64,000 nucleotides of DNA from an uncultured Clostridia bacterium. Lineage in GTDB: Bacteria > Bacillota > Clostridia > Oscillospirales > Acutalibacteraceae. Position numbers and translations under genes: made by a program. Location of the stretch: contig CALYBL010000021.1 in NCBI GenBank assembly GCA_944412495.1, positions 1 through 64,000 on the forward strand, given 5' to 3'. Under the pieces are notes generated by a model, which saw only the letters and a program-made list of their open reading frames with translations, did not search any database and was not told the DNA's origin. Within the stretch, counting starts at the first letter, position 1. Each line of letters starts with the position of its first letter. This document shows, one piece after another, positions 35,843 to 43,614 of the stretch.

Positions 35843-37092
35843 TATGGAAAAGCTTCAGCGAAAAGCAGCTTAGGGTGCTCAACTGGTGGTGCCGCGGCAG
35901 CCCGTATTACTCCAAGGACGCTATAATCTGTGACGGAGCCGTCCGCAGCGGCAAGACCACCTGCATGTCGCTGTCCTTCGTCCTTTGGGCCTTCTACGCC
36001 TTTGACCGGCAGCATTTTGCCATCTGCGGAAAAACAATATCCTCCCTTAAAAGAAATCTCATAGCGCCGCTTATACCCATGCTGGACTCGCTGTCCTTTT
36101 CCTGCGAATACAAGGCGTCAAAAAACATTCTTACCGTGCGCAAAAAGGACAGAGTAAATTATTTTTACCTTTTCGGCGGCAAGGACGAATCGTCGTCGTC
36201 ACTCATTCAGGGCATCACTTTGGCCGGCATTCTGCTTGATGAGGTAGTTTTAATGCCGCGCTCGTTTACAGAGCAGGCTATCGCGCGCTGCTCGGTTTCG
36301 GGGTCGCGCTTCTGGTTCAACTGCAACCCGGACAACCCCTCGCACTGGTTTTACAACGAATGGATAAAAAAGCGCGACGCTAAAAACGCACTTTACGTCC
36401 ATTTTACCATGGATGACAACCCTTCGCTCACCCCCGCCATAAAAAAGCGTTATGAGTCGCTTTACAGCGGCGTGTTCTACGACCGCTTCGTCAAGGGGCG
36501 CTGGACGGTGTCGAGCGGGCTGGTCTATCCCATGTTTTCGCCTGAAAAGCACGTCTTTCACGGCGAGCCTGATTGCGACAAATACTATATCTCCTGCGAT
36601 TACGGCACCGTAAACCCCGCCTCGTTCGGGCTGTGGGGCAAAAGCGGGGACGTCTGGTACAGACTCGCTGAGTACTATTATGACTCCCGCCGGGAGGGCG
36701 AGCAGAAAACCGATGAGGAGTACTATGAGGCGCTTGTCGCTCTTGCCGGTGACAAAAAGATTGAAGCGGTAGTATGCGACCCCTCCGCCGCTTCGTTTAT
36801 GACGGTTATAAGAAGGCACGGCCGCTTCAGCGTGCTGCCGGCCGACAATAACGTTACGGACGGAATACGCAAGGTGTCGTCGGCGCTGAAATCCGGCAGG
36901 ATAATGTTCAGCGCCGACTGCCGCGACACGCTCAGGGAGTTCTCGCTTTACAGATGGCAAAGCGACGCTACAAAGGATGCCGTGCGCAAGGAAAACGACC
37001 ATGCCATGGACGATATCCGCTATTTTTTAGCCACGGTGGCCGACGCAGAGGAGGATGTGTTCTTTGCGGCGGCGTTAAACAGAAATCTATAA
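35839..37092 (+). CDS. Phage terminase large subunit (ATPase and nuclease)
   Basis: A 417-residue DNA-packaging motor. Walker A GAVRSGKTT (33-41), Walker B GILLDEVVLM with D134-E135, then the coupling region FNCNPDNPSHWF. The C-terminal RNase H-like nuclease keeps its acidic triad in SCDYGTVNP (D254), VVCDPSA (D314) and DHAMDDIRYF (D388 and D391/392). All catalytic elements are present, so the protein should be active. It belongs to the terminase_3/PBSX-type group. GTG start at 35839 overlapping the small-subunit stop. Confidence 0.94.
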   Translation: MIWKSFSEKQLRVLNWWCRGSPYYSKDAIICDGAVRSGKTTCMSLSFVLWAFYAFDRQHFAICGKTISSLKRNLIAPLIPMLDSLSFSCEYKASKNILTVRKKDRVNYFYLFGGKDESSSSLIQGITLAGILLDEVVLMPRSFTEQAIARCSVSGSRFWFNCNPDNPSHWFYNEWIKKRDAKNALYVHFTMDDNPSLTPAIKKRYESLYSGVFYDRFVKGRWTVSSGLVYPMFSPEKHVFHGEPDCDKYYISCDYGTVNPASFGLWGKSGDVWYRLAEYYYDSRREGEQKTDEEYYEALVALAGDKKIEAVVCDPSAASFMTVIRRHGRFSVLPADNNVTDGIRKVSSALKSGRIMFSADCRDTLREFSLYRWQSDATKDAVRKENDHAMDDIRYFLATVADAEEDVFFAAALNRNL

Positions 37093-37107
37093 ACAGGAGG
37101 TAAATAT

Positions 37108-38292
37108 GTGGGTTTACTAAAATTTTTGTCCAGAAATGCTGATAGAGCGGAGACGGCCGCCAAAGACGGCGTCGAATGCTCCGCCGTACAGACGGCACGG
37201 CCGGTTTCTCACCCTTTCCGCGAGCTGGACGGATATATCCCGCTGTCCGGCCCCGAAAGACGGCTTTACTCGTCTATACGCGAGGCAGTGCCGATAATCG
37301 ACGCGGCTATTTCCAAGATAGTGCGTCTCGTCGGCGGCTTTCGGGTACAGTGCAGCGACGACGATATAACCGCAAGGCTTCAGAGCTTTCTAAGCACGGT
37401 GCCGGTAGGCGCCAGCGGAAAAGGGATAAACGCGTTTTTGGACACTTATCTTGACCAGCTCATAACCTACGGCACAGCGGTCGGCGAGATTGTTCCCAGC
37501 TGCCGGCGAGATACGATAGGCGCTCTTTACAACGTCCCGCTTTACGACGTCGATATCGTAAAAAGCGGTCCGCTTAACGCCACGGTCTGCCGAAGGGAGG
37601 ACGGGCGTGTCGTCCCGGTAAAATATCAGAGCCTGATTTTGCTGTCGGCGCTCAATCCCGATCCCGGCAGCACTTACGGAACGTCGCTTTTAAGAAGCCT
37701 GCCGTTTGTCAGCTCCATACTGCTCAAGATATTCAACACCATAGGCATCAATTTCGACCGCTTCGGCAACCTGCGCTATGCGGTGACCTACCGGCCCGAC
37801 ACACAGCTTGACAAGACGGCGGCCAAAAACCGGGCCATGCAAATAGCCCAGGAATGGTCTAACGCTATGCAGCCCGGCAGCGTCAAGGATTTTATATCCG
37901 TCGGCGACGTACAGATTAAGGTCATAGGCTCCGATAACCAGATTCTCGACTCCTCTGTTCCGGTAAAGCACATGCTGGAGCAGATTGTGGCAAAGACCGG
38001 CATACCGCCCTTTATGTTGGGATTGAGCTGGTCCACGACCGAGAAAATGAGCAGTCAGCAGGCCGATATACTCACAAGTGAGCTTGAGGCCTACCGCCGC
38101 CTGCTCAACCCGGTAATATACAAAATATGCAGCCTGTGGCTGCGTCTAAACGGCTTCAGTGATGAAATATCCATTGAATGGGATAACATTAATCTCCAGG
38201 ACGAGGTCGAAATGGCGCGCGCACAGCTGCTTACCATGCAGGCTCGCGAAATTGAAGCAAAGCTATCAGAATTGGAGGCACAGACTGAATGA
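37108..38292 (+). CDS. Phage portal protein
   Basis: A 394-residue portal of the SPP1/PBSX-like group. Typical features are the N-terminal VPIIDAAISKIVRLVGGF, the LDQLITYGTAVGEIV segment, and the C-terminal KTGIPPFMLGLSWSTTEKMSSQQAD and LNPVIYKICSLWL. It forms the dodecameric DNA channel at one capsid vertex and docks the terminase. GTG start at 37108 after AGGAGG. Its last four bases overlap the protease start. Confidence 0.9.
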   Translation: MGLLKFLSRNADRAETAAKDGVECSAVQTARPVSHPFRELDGYIPLSGPERRLYSSIREAVPIIDAAISKIVRLVGGFRVQCSDDDITARLQSFLSTVPVGASGKGINAFLDTYLDQLITYGTAVGEIVPSCRRDTIGALYNVPLYDVDIVKSGPLNATVCRREDGRVVPVKYQSLILLSALNPDPGSTYGTSLLRSLPFVSSILLKIFNTIGINFDRFGNLRYAVTYRPDTQLDKTAAKNRAMQIAQEWSNAMQPGSVKDFISVGDVQIKVIGSDNQILDSSVPVKHMLEQIVAKTGIPPFMLGLSWSTTEKMSSQQADILTSELEAYRRLLNPVIYKICSLWLRLNGFSDEISIEWDNINLQDEVEMARAQLLTMQAREIEAKLSELEAQTE

Positions 38293-39290
38293 AAGAAGGT
38301 TATCTTGATAAGGTCGCTTCTGAAATAACCGATGAGGAGCTGGAGCTTATCAACCGGCAGTCGAGAAGACGGCTGCAAAAGGAGGAGGTCTTTGCTTTCT
38401 CGGTTGTACTCTGCGACAACGAGGTAGACAGGGACTTCGAAAGATTTACGCCAGAATCCCTTAATAAGCTTGCCGAGCTCTATATCGGCAAGTCCGGCAT
38501 ATTCGACCACTCCATGAAGGGCAAGGACCAGATGGCAAGAATCTTTGCCTGCGAGGCGGAGTTGGTACCCGGCAAAAAAACAAGCACCGGCGAGGACTAT
38601 ATGCGCCTTAAGGCAAGAGCGTACATGCCGAAAACTGCCCGCAACGAGGATTTGCGCACGGAGATTGATGCCGGAATAAAAAAGGAAGTCAGCATAGGCT
38701 GTTCAGTTGCCAAAACGATTTGCTCCATCTGCGGCAACGACATGCGCAGCAATCAGTGCAGGCATGTCAAGGGAAGGCAGTATAAATCAAACGGCGCAAA
38801 AAAGCTGTGCTATGCGGATCTTATTGACCCGACCGACGCGTTTGAATGGTCATTTGTCGCCGTTCCCGCACAGCCAAAGGCAGGAGTGGTAAAGGCATAT
38901 CAAATAAATCCGCAAACGAAAGGAGAGGACAGATTGGATATTGCTGACGTTGTAAAATCGCTTTGCAGCTCAAACGACCGCATTCTTCTTGAAAAAGCTG
39001 AGGCCGGGGCGCTGGGCGATTACATAAGAAGCCTTGAATATATGGCCGACATCGGAAAGGCTTATCTAAATGACCTTAAGAGTGAGGTCCTAAAGTCCTG
39101 CGGGATTGCAAGGCCGGAGCTTAAAAGGGACATTATGGAGGGTGTATGCGAAAAAATGTCGGTCGATGAGTTAAAGGCATTTAAAGCACTGTTCAACAGT
39201 GATATCGACAAAATGTTCCCGCCAAGCCCGCAGATATCGCAGTATGGGCCAAAGCCCGAAAAAGAAGATTACACGGAATTTAAAATTTAA
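38289..39290 (+). CDS. Prohead protease with CxxC insertion and helical (scaffold-like) tail
   Basis: A 333-residue protein. Residues 30-205 resemble HK97-type prohead proteases: His in GIFDHSMKGKD (H74), Ser in KKEVSIGCSVA (S135) and the E186 region PTDAFEWSFVAVPAQPKAG. An insertion holds C145, C148, C157 and H159 (CSICGN and QCRHVKG), a likely zinc knuckle. Residues 215-310 are helical and charged, suitable as a scaffold delta-domain. It matures the capsid by cutting scaffold or capsid N-termini. It overlaps the portal gene by four bases. Confidence 0.82.
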   Translation: MKEGYLDKVASEITDEELELINRQSRRRLQKEEVFAFSVVLCDNEVDRDFERFTPESLNKLAELYIGKSGIFDHSMKGKDQMARIFACEAELVPGKKTSTGEDYMRLKARAYMPKTARNEDLRTEIDAGIKKEVSIGCSVAKTICSICGNDMRSNQCRHVKGRQYKSNGAKKLCYADLIDPTDAFEWSFVAVPAQPKAGVVKAYQINPQTKGEDRLDIADVVKSLCSSNDRILLEKAEAGALGDYIRSLEYMADIGKAYLNDLKSEVLKSCGIARPELKRDIMEGVCEKMSVDELKAFKALFNSDIDKMFPPSPQISQYGPKPEKEDYTEFKI

Positions 39291-39308
39291 TTTTAAAGGA
39301 GATTAGTT

Positions 39309-40319
39309 ATGAATTACGAAAATATTAACCTCACAAAGAGCATGTATACAAACTCCTCAAAGAGCTTTTCGCAGCTGCTTGAGGAGCTGGACCCCTCCTC
39401 CGAGTATGCCGGCACCGAGCTTGAGGGCATGGACGCCTATCAGCGCCAGCTCAAACGCTTTGACATAAAGGTATGCGGCAAGGATTCGGATATGGTGCAG
39501 AAATTCTTCGCCGCCTCTGAGTCAAGCGTACTCTTTCCCGAATATGTTAGGCGCGCAGTCAAGCAGGGCATGTCTGAAATAGTTAATGTGGAAGACATCG
39601 CCGCTGCCGTCACGGTCATACCCGGCATCGACTACCGCAGTATAAACGCCTCAATAAGCAGCACTATTTCCACGGAAATAGCCGAGAACGGCACCATAAG
39701 CAGCTCGCCTGTAACGACAAAGTCAAGCCTTGTTGACCTCAAGAAATACGGCAGCATGCTGGTGGCCTCTTACGAGTCACTGAAGTTCCAGAGAATAGAC
39801 ATATTCACGGTCGCCTTAAAGCGCATAGGCGCGGGCATAGCCATGCAGCAGCTCAATGACGCCGTTTCCATAATCAAAAGCGGCGACACGGGAAGCAATA
39901 GCGCCGGCGTGGTAAACGTCACCACTGCCAACACCGTCACATATGACGACATACTCACCGTATGGGCGGCTCTCCAGCCGTATGAAATGAACACCATGAT
40001 AGTTTCAAAGGACGTAATGCAGCTCCTGCTCGCCATAGAGGAGTTCAAGAATCCTCTTACCGGGCTTAACTTCCAGGGCACCGGCAAGCTGAGCACTCCC
40101 CTCGGTGCAAAGCTCATCTGCTCGAACTCACTTCCGGAAAAAACGTTTATAGCTCTCGATAAGAACTATTCGCTTGAAATGGTGGTTTCCAATGACGTAA
40201 GCGTTGAATATGACAAGCTCATAGACTGCCAGACCGAGCGCACCGCTATTACCTCCACCGTCGGCTTCTCAAAAATATTTGCCGACGCTTCAAAGGTGCT
40301 CTCTCTCGCTACCGCGTAA
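39309..40319 (+). CDS. Phage major capsid protein (HK97 fold)
   Basis: A 336-residue protein directly after the protease gene. An N-terminal 75-residue polar, possibly cleaved region is followed by SSVLFPEYVRRAVKQGM, a segment typical of clostridial capsid proteins, then VIPGIDYRSINA, strands and helices of the HK97-type P- and A-domains (YEMNTMIVSKDVMQLLLAIEEF; LIDCQTERTAITSTVGFSK). ATG after AAAGGAGA. The family call rests on position and these segments. Confidence 0.85.
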   Translation: MNYENINLTKSMYTNSSKSFSQLLEELDPSSEYAGTELEGMDAYQRQLKRFDIKVCGKDSDMVQKFFAASESSVLFPEYVRRAVKQGMSEIVNVEDIAAAVTVIPGIDYRSINASISSTISTEIAENGTISSSPVTTKSSLVDLKKYGSMLVASYESLKFQRIDIFTVALKRIGAGIAMQQLNDAVSIIKSGDTGSNSAGVVNVTTANTVTYDDILTVWAALQPYEMNTMIVSKDVMQLLLAIEEFKNPLTGLNFQGTGKLSTPLGAKLICSNSLPEKTFIALDKNYSLEMVVSNDVSVEYDKLIDCQTERTAITSTVGFSKIFADASKVLSLATA

Positions 40320-40380
40320 TTCTCACTTGCTGCGGCAGGGGCACAACTCCCCTGCCGCACAGCTTGGAAAGGAGGCTGTT

Positions 40381-40767
40381 ATGTTAGACAGCGATAAGGT
40401 TTTTGACAATTTTTGCGCCTTCAGCGGTCTTGACGACACCGAGGCTGAGGAGTACTCAGGCTTTTGCCTGGACGCCGCGGAGGAGATAGAGAGCCGGCTG
40501 ATGGATTCTTCATCCGCGGCCGCTAATGAAGACGCCCTATGCCGCGCGGCAGCGGCAATAGCCTTTTACCGTGTATCGCTTGTGCTGTCTGCGCGGGACA
40601 CGTCATCCTCCTTTAAGGCCGGAGACGTCACCGTGACACGCGACGCCGGCGGCATGCTCAGCGCCGCAGAAAGCATAAAAAGTGAATATATGAGGCCGGT
40701 GCTTCACCTTCTCTCGGACCCTGATTTTGTCTTTTTCTCGGTGCCCGGCTGCAAGGAGGAGTCATGA
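40381..40767 (+). CDS. Head-tail connector protein (gp6/YqbG-like)
   Basis: A 128-residue, mostly helical acidic protein right after the capsid gene, where adaptor proteins of the HK97 gp6 type lie. The layout of helices (FDNFCAFSGLDDTEAEEYSGFC, CRAAAAIAFYRVSLV) and the closing AAESIKSEYMRPVLHLL fit that family. ATG at 40381 after AAAGGAGG; the longer frame from 40279 runs into the capsid gene and is rejected. Confidence 0.7.
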   Translation: MLDSDKVFDNFCAFSGLDDTEAEEYSGFCLDAAEEIESRLMDSSSAAANEDALCRAAAAIAFYRVSLVLSARDTSSSFKAGDVTVTRDAGGMLSAAESIKSEYMRPVLHLLSDPDFVFFSVPGCKEES

Positions 40768-41129
40768 TGACCGCCGCACAGCAGGTTGATTATTTTATAA
40801 AAAAATACGGCAACAAAATAAGCATTGTCGGCTCTGAAGAAACCATAAGCTGCAGTGCATTTATCCAGCCCTTCTTATATAAAAACCGCCAGTATTTAAG
40901 CGGCACCTATAAGCCTGAGGGTTACGAAAACATTAAGTATTTCGTTTATATAGGCTCGGCTGATTACGATCTCGGCAGCATGGACGCCAACACTTATATA
41001 GAGGATGCAGCCGGTGACAAATACGTCGTAAGGCGCTCGGAAATGATTTACTTTAAAAATGCGCCCTGCTACTGCTGGGCGATACTCAAACATTCGGTAG
41101 GAGTTACAAATGCAAGCTTATCTCAATAA
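40764..41129 (+). CDS. Probable head-completion protein (XkdH/YqbH position)
   Basis: A 121-residue protein overlapping the connector gene by four bases. Beta-rich, with SCSAFIQPFLYKNRQYLSGTYKPEGYEN and a C-terminal VRRSEMIYFKNAPCYCWAIL. The position between connector and terminator genes and the size fit a head-completion or stopper protein. No motif proves it. The start is ATG at 40764 or the next codon at 40767. Confidence 0.6.
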   Translation: MMTAAQQVDYFIKKYGNKISIVGSEETISCSAFIQPFLYKNRQYLSGTYKPEGYENIKYFVYIGSADYDLGSMDANTYIEDAAGDKYVVRRSEMIYFKNAPCYCWAILKHSVGVTNASLSQ

Positions 41130-41547
41130 TATTATAACGCTTTTAAAATCATCCTCGGTTTTTCAAAATATGGAGGTGTTCGCAGAATATCCTCAAAACC
41201 AGAAATACACGCAGTATCCGTGCCTCACTGTGTCCGCCGTTAAATCAGACATCTCTGATGCAGGGCTTGGAAGCGTTCTTTATTCAACAAGCACCTCCTA
41301 TATCGGCGGCAGTGTGGAAACGATAGATATTACCGTCACAGCTTATGCTTATGTTGAAATGGGGAGCAGCTATATATCCGACCTTATCGACTCCGCAACA
41401 GACGCGCTGCTGTCTGACACGGATTTAAGCATAGCCTCGATTTCTGCAGGCGATATTGAGTACAGCTCTACCAGTGAAATTCTATCGCAGCCCATATACA
41501 TAAAATGCTTTAATATTGCAGAAAGCGGAGGCGATGACAATGTCTGA
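41110..41547 (+). CDS. Probable tail-terminator/completion protein
   Basis: A 145-residue protein overlapping the previous gene by 20 bases. After an N-terminal helix (LNNIITLLKSSSVFQNMEV) come strands such as YPCLTVSAVKSD and TIDITVTAYAYV, then a helix (SSYISDLIDSATDALL): the alpha-beta pattern of the phage tail-terminator (gpU/YqbJ-like) fold. The call is based on position and secondary-structure pattern only. Confidence 0.55.
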   Translation: MQAYLNNIITLLKSSSVFQNMEVFAEYPQNQKYTQYPCLTVSAVKSDISDAGLGSVLYSTSTSYIGGSVETIDITVTAYAYVEMGSSYISDLIDSATDALLSDTDLSIASISAGDIEYSSTSEILSQPIYIKCFNIAESGGDDNV

Positions 41548-41923
41548 TTCCAAGTTTATACTCGGCAGGGACATATTGATAAGCATAAACGATATACCCC
41601 TCGGTATGGTCGAGTCGATTGAGACCGACAGTCAGCTATCGTACCGTCACATAAGCAGTGCCTTTGAGGCTTACGACAATCTCTGCCTTGAAACAGAGGC
41701 GCATAATATTGCAATTACCCGCTTAAAGCTTGATTCTGAGACGGGAGATATTTTCAGCTCATATAAGGATTCAACCTTCACTCTTAAGGCCGATCTCCCA
41801 GAATACAGCATCACCTTCAGCGACTGCCGGCTTTTAAGCCTGAAGGAAAGCTGCAACAATAACGGACGAATAATAGAAAAGATGCAAATTCTATCTTACA
41901 GCAGAGAAATTACTCAATCATAG
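41540..41923 (+). CDS. Possible tail tube protein (XkdM-like)
   Basis: A 127-residue beta-rich protein: LGRDILISINDIPLGMVESIETDS, IAITRLKLDSETGDIF, LPEYSITFSDCRLLSL. Strand pairs and position match short tail-tube proteins of PBSX-type phages, but similarity by eye is weak. The ATG at 41540 is chosen because GGAGG lies eight bases upstream; an ATG at 41516 lies inside the previous gene. If it is not the tube, the cassette would have no tube at all. Confidence 0.5.
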   Translation: MSDSKFILGRDILISINDIPLGMVESIETDSQLSYRHISSAFEAYDNLCLETEAHNIAITRLKLDSETGDIFSSYKDSTFTLKADLPEYSITFSDCRLLSLKESCNNNGRIIEKMQILSYSREITQS

Positions 41924-41956
41924 CGGCGAAATCTCAAATCTGCGAAAGGACCTGAT

Positions 41957-42472
41957 ATGAAAAAATTAATTTTCGGAAGCTTTACTTGGCCTAACAATCC
42001 GACTAAAATGACTTTTAAATGCACAAAAAACTTAAAGGATTTTTTTATACCCAATAAAGGTGACCAGCTTCAAAGCTTCGGTCAAAATGCGCGTATTCTT
42101 ACCGGTGAGGGCGAATTTTTCGGCACAACTGCATTTGTAAGCTACTTTAGGATTTATAGTCTGTTTGAAGCAGGCATACCAAAGGACTTGTTCGTTCCGG
42201 GCTTTGCAAACTATATGGCTTATCTCACGGAGTTTAATCTGGTCGGAGAACCGGGACCTGAAACAGTTAAATACACGTTTACGTTCATCGAAGATGTCTT
42301 CAGTCCCTCAACTCCGTATTATCCGCCCGTCAGCACAGTCACGGCTCAGCAGGGCGATACTCTTTGGAGTATAAGCAATGCTTATGGCGTATCCGTCTAT
42401 GACCTTGTAAAGCTTAATCCGACCATCAAGGACACCGTGCTTACTCCGGGCAAGGAGATAAGCCTGCAATGA
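41957..42472 (+). CDS. LysM-domain phage tail protein (XkdP-like)
   Basis: A 171-residue protein. The N-terminal 120 residues are beta-rich (FGSFTWPNNPTKMTFK, LTGEGEFFGTTAFVSYFRI), and a single LysM domain closes the protein (about 127-170: AQQGDTLWSISNAYGVSVYD, KLNPTIKD). In PBSX and relatives a LysM protein lies between the tape-measure and the hub genes and binds peptidoglycan or holds the baseplate. Here it follows the tube-like gene directly, so the tape-measure is missing. ATG after AAAGGACC; overlaps the hub gene by four bases. Confidence 0.82.
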   Translation: MKKLIFGSFTWPNNPTKMTFKCTKNLKDFFIPNKGDQLQSFGQNARILTGEGEFFGTTAFVSYFRIYSLFEAGIPKDLFVPGFANYMAYLTEFNLVGEPGPETVKYTFTFIEDVFSPSTPYYPPVSTVTAQQGDTLWSISNAYGVSVYDLVKLNPTIKDTVLTPGKEISLQ

Positions 42473-43422
42473 AATTTACTATAACAGACTTGGCTTCTGC
42501 AAATCATCAGATAACAAATGCAGTGAAATTTGAAATGCAGAAAAAAATATACGAGCCCTACACCTCGGTAAATATAGTTTTCCCTGTGTCTGAGCGGATT
42601 GGAGCTATGAAGCTCAGCGTATATGATGATGACAATAATCAAATTTTTGAGGGCAACGCGGATAAAGTATACACTTATATAGATGACAGCGGTAAATATA
42701 TGGATATAACTGCTCGGTCAAAGGGCGCACTTCTGGCGGACAATGAGTCCATCCCAAAAATATTTCCGCATAATACCTATGTAATGGACTATTATCAAAC
42801 GTATATTCAGCCGTATGGCGTAAGCTATAAAACATCTCTGAATGCATCTACGCTGCTGCAAACGGCCACCTATAAAGGAATGTCTGAATGGGAGGCGCTG
42901 GCCACGATTGTGCTGTTTTCCTACGGCTGTACTCCCGATGTCGATGAGGAGGATAATATCGTATTTGCGCCCGGCTTTCTGACTACCACGCATACCTTCT
43001 CAAATTCTGTCAGCAACGGAATCAAATTCTCATATTTATGCTATAAGGATAACCGCGATAAAAGATACAGCTCAATATGGGGAATAAGCGAGGCAACCGA
43101 AGAATATGTGTCAATGGCCTCTAACAGCACCGAAAGCTCAGAACAGATTAACAGACGCAAGCTTATGGATTATCCTAATCTTCAGGAGCCTTCAACCATG
43201 CAGCTTTGCGGCTATGAGCTCAAGCAGTGCAATGCCGGCACACGCGCATATACCGTGCGCGTTCCGGGCTACAAAAGCCTCCTGACATGGGAAAAGGCGA
43301 CTATTAATGACACTGTTTTCGGTAATGTATCGGATTTATTTATCACGAGCGTAAAGCATGTCATCGACCAAAACGGCGAATACACCGAAGCAGAGCTGTG
43401 GCCGACCTCAAGCAAATATTAG
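42469..43422 (+). CDS. Baseplate hub / late-control D-like protein (XkdQ-like)
   Basis: A 317-residue beta-rich protein. The N-terminal strands carry KKIYEPYTSVNIVFPVS and MKLSVYDDDNNQIFEGNADKV, as in gpD/gp27-type hub proteins; the middle section WGISEATEEYVSMAS and the tail ITSVKHVIDQNGEYTEAELW also fit. In contractile tails this forms the hub at the tail tip. It is the last gene of the cassette; no baseplate wedge, fibre or lysis gene follows. Confidence 0.75.
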   Translation: MKFTITDLASANHQITNAVKFEMQKKIYEPYTSVNIVFPVSERIGAMKLSVYDDDNNQIFEGNADKVYTYIDDSGKYMDITARSKGALLADNESIPKIFPHNTYVMDYYQTYIQPYGVSYKTSLNASTLLQTATYKGMSEWEALATIVLFSYGCTPDVDEEDNIVFAPGFLTTTHTFSNSVSNGIKFSYLCYKDNRDKRYSSIWGISEATEEYVSMASNSTESSEQINRRKLMDYPNLQEPSTMQLCGYELKQCNAGTRAYTVRVPGYKSLLTWEKATINDTVFGNVSDLFITSVKHVIDQNGEYTEAELWPTSSKY

Positions 43423-43506
43423 CCGACGGGAAAATATTGAAAATACCTGCAAAGAAGCATGATTCTGTAAAGCTTGATATGTCATTTAAAAGGCGCATAA
43501 TAAAAC

Positions 43507-43545
43507 AAGGGGAACGATTAAAGTTTAATCGTTCCCCTTTGCTCA
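43507..43545 (+). terminator. Strong hairpin closing the phage cassette
   Basis: AAGGGGAACGATTAAA (43507-43522) and TTTAATCGTTCCCCTT (43524-43539) are perfect complements, a 16-bp arm pair that closes on a tiny loop; TGCTCATTTTT follows. It lies 85 bases after the hub stop, between the cassette and the convergent phosphohexomutase gene. Confidence 0.85.
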
Positions 43546-43614
43546 TTTTTCAATCAAAATTTACTTAGCTGCTTATAAAGTCCCAAACAAGACACTTCAC
43601 CGCTAATATCTGAC

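Larger units (their letters stand above)
35288..43545 (+). mobile_element. Compact phage-derived packaging/structural cassette
   Basis: Eleven plus-strand genes, tightly packed and mostly overlapping, encode terminase small and large subunits, portal, prohead protease, major capsid protein, connector/completion proteins, a probable tube protein, a LysM tail protein and a hub. A perfect 11-bp terminator stem stands before the first gene and a 16-bp hairpin after the last. Integrase, repressor, replication, sheath, tape-measure, fibre, holin and endolysin genes are absent from the window. All frames are intact. The order follows the PBSX/skin-type contractile phages with parts missing. It may be a domesticated element, a satellite, or a phage remnant. 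Confidence 0.75.

Noticed and set aside
35235..43614. Attachment-site repeats around the phage cassette
   Set aside because: I compared the flanks by eye and found no shared direct repeat of useful length.
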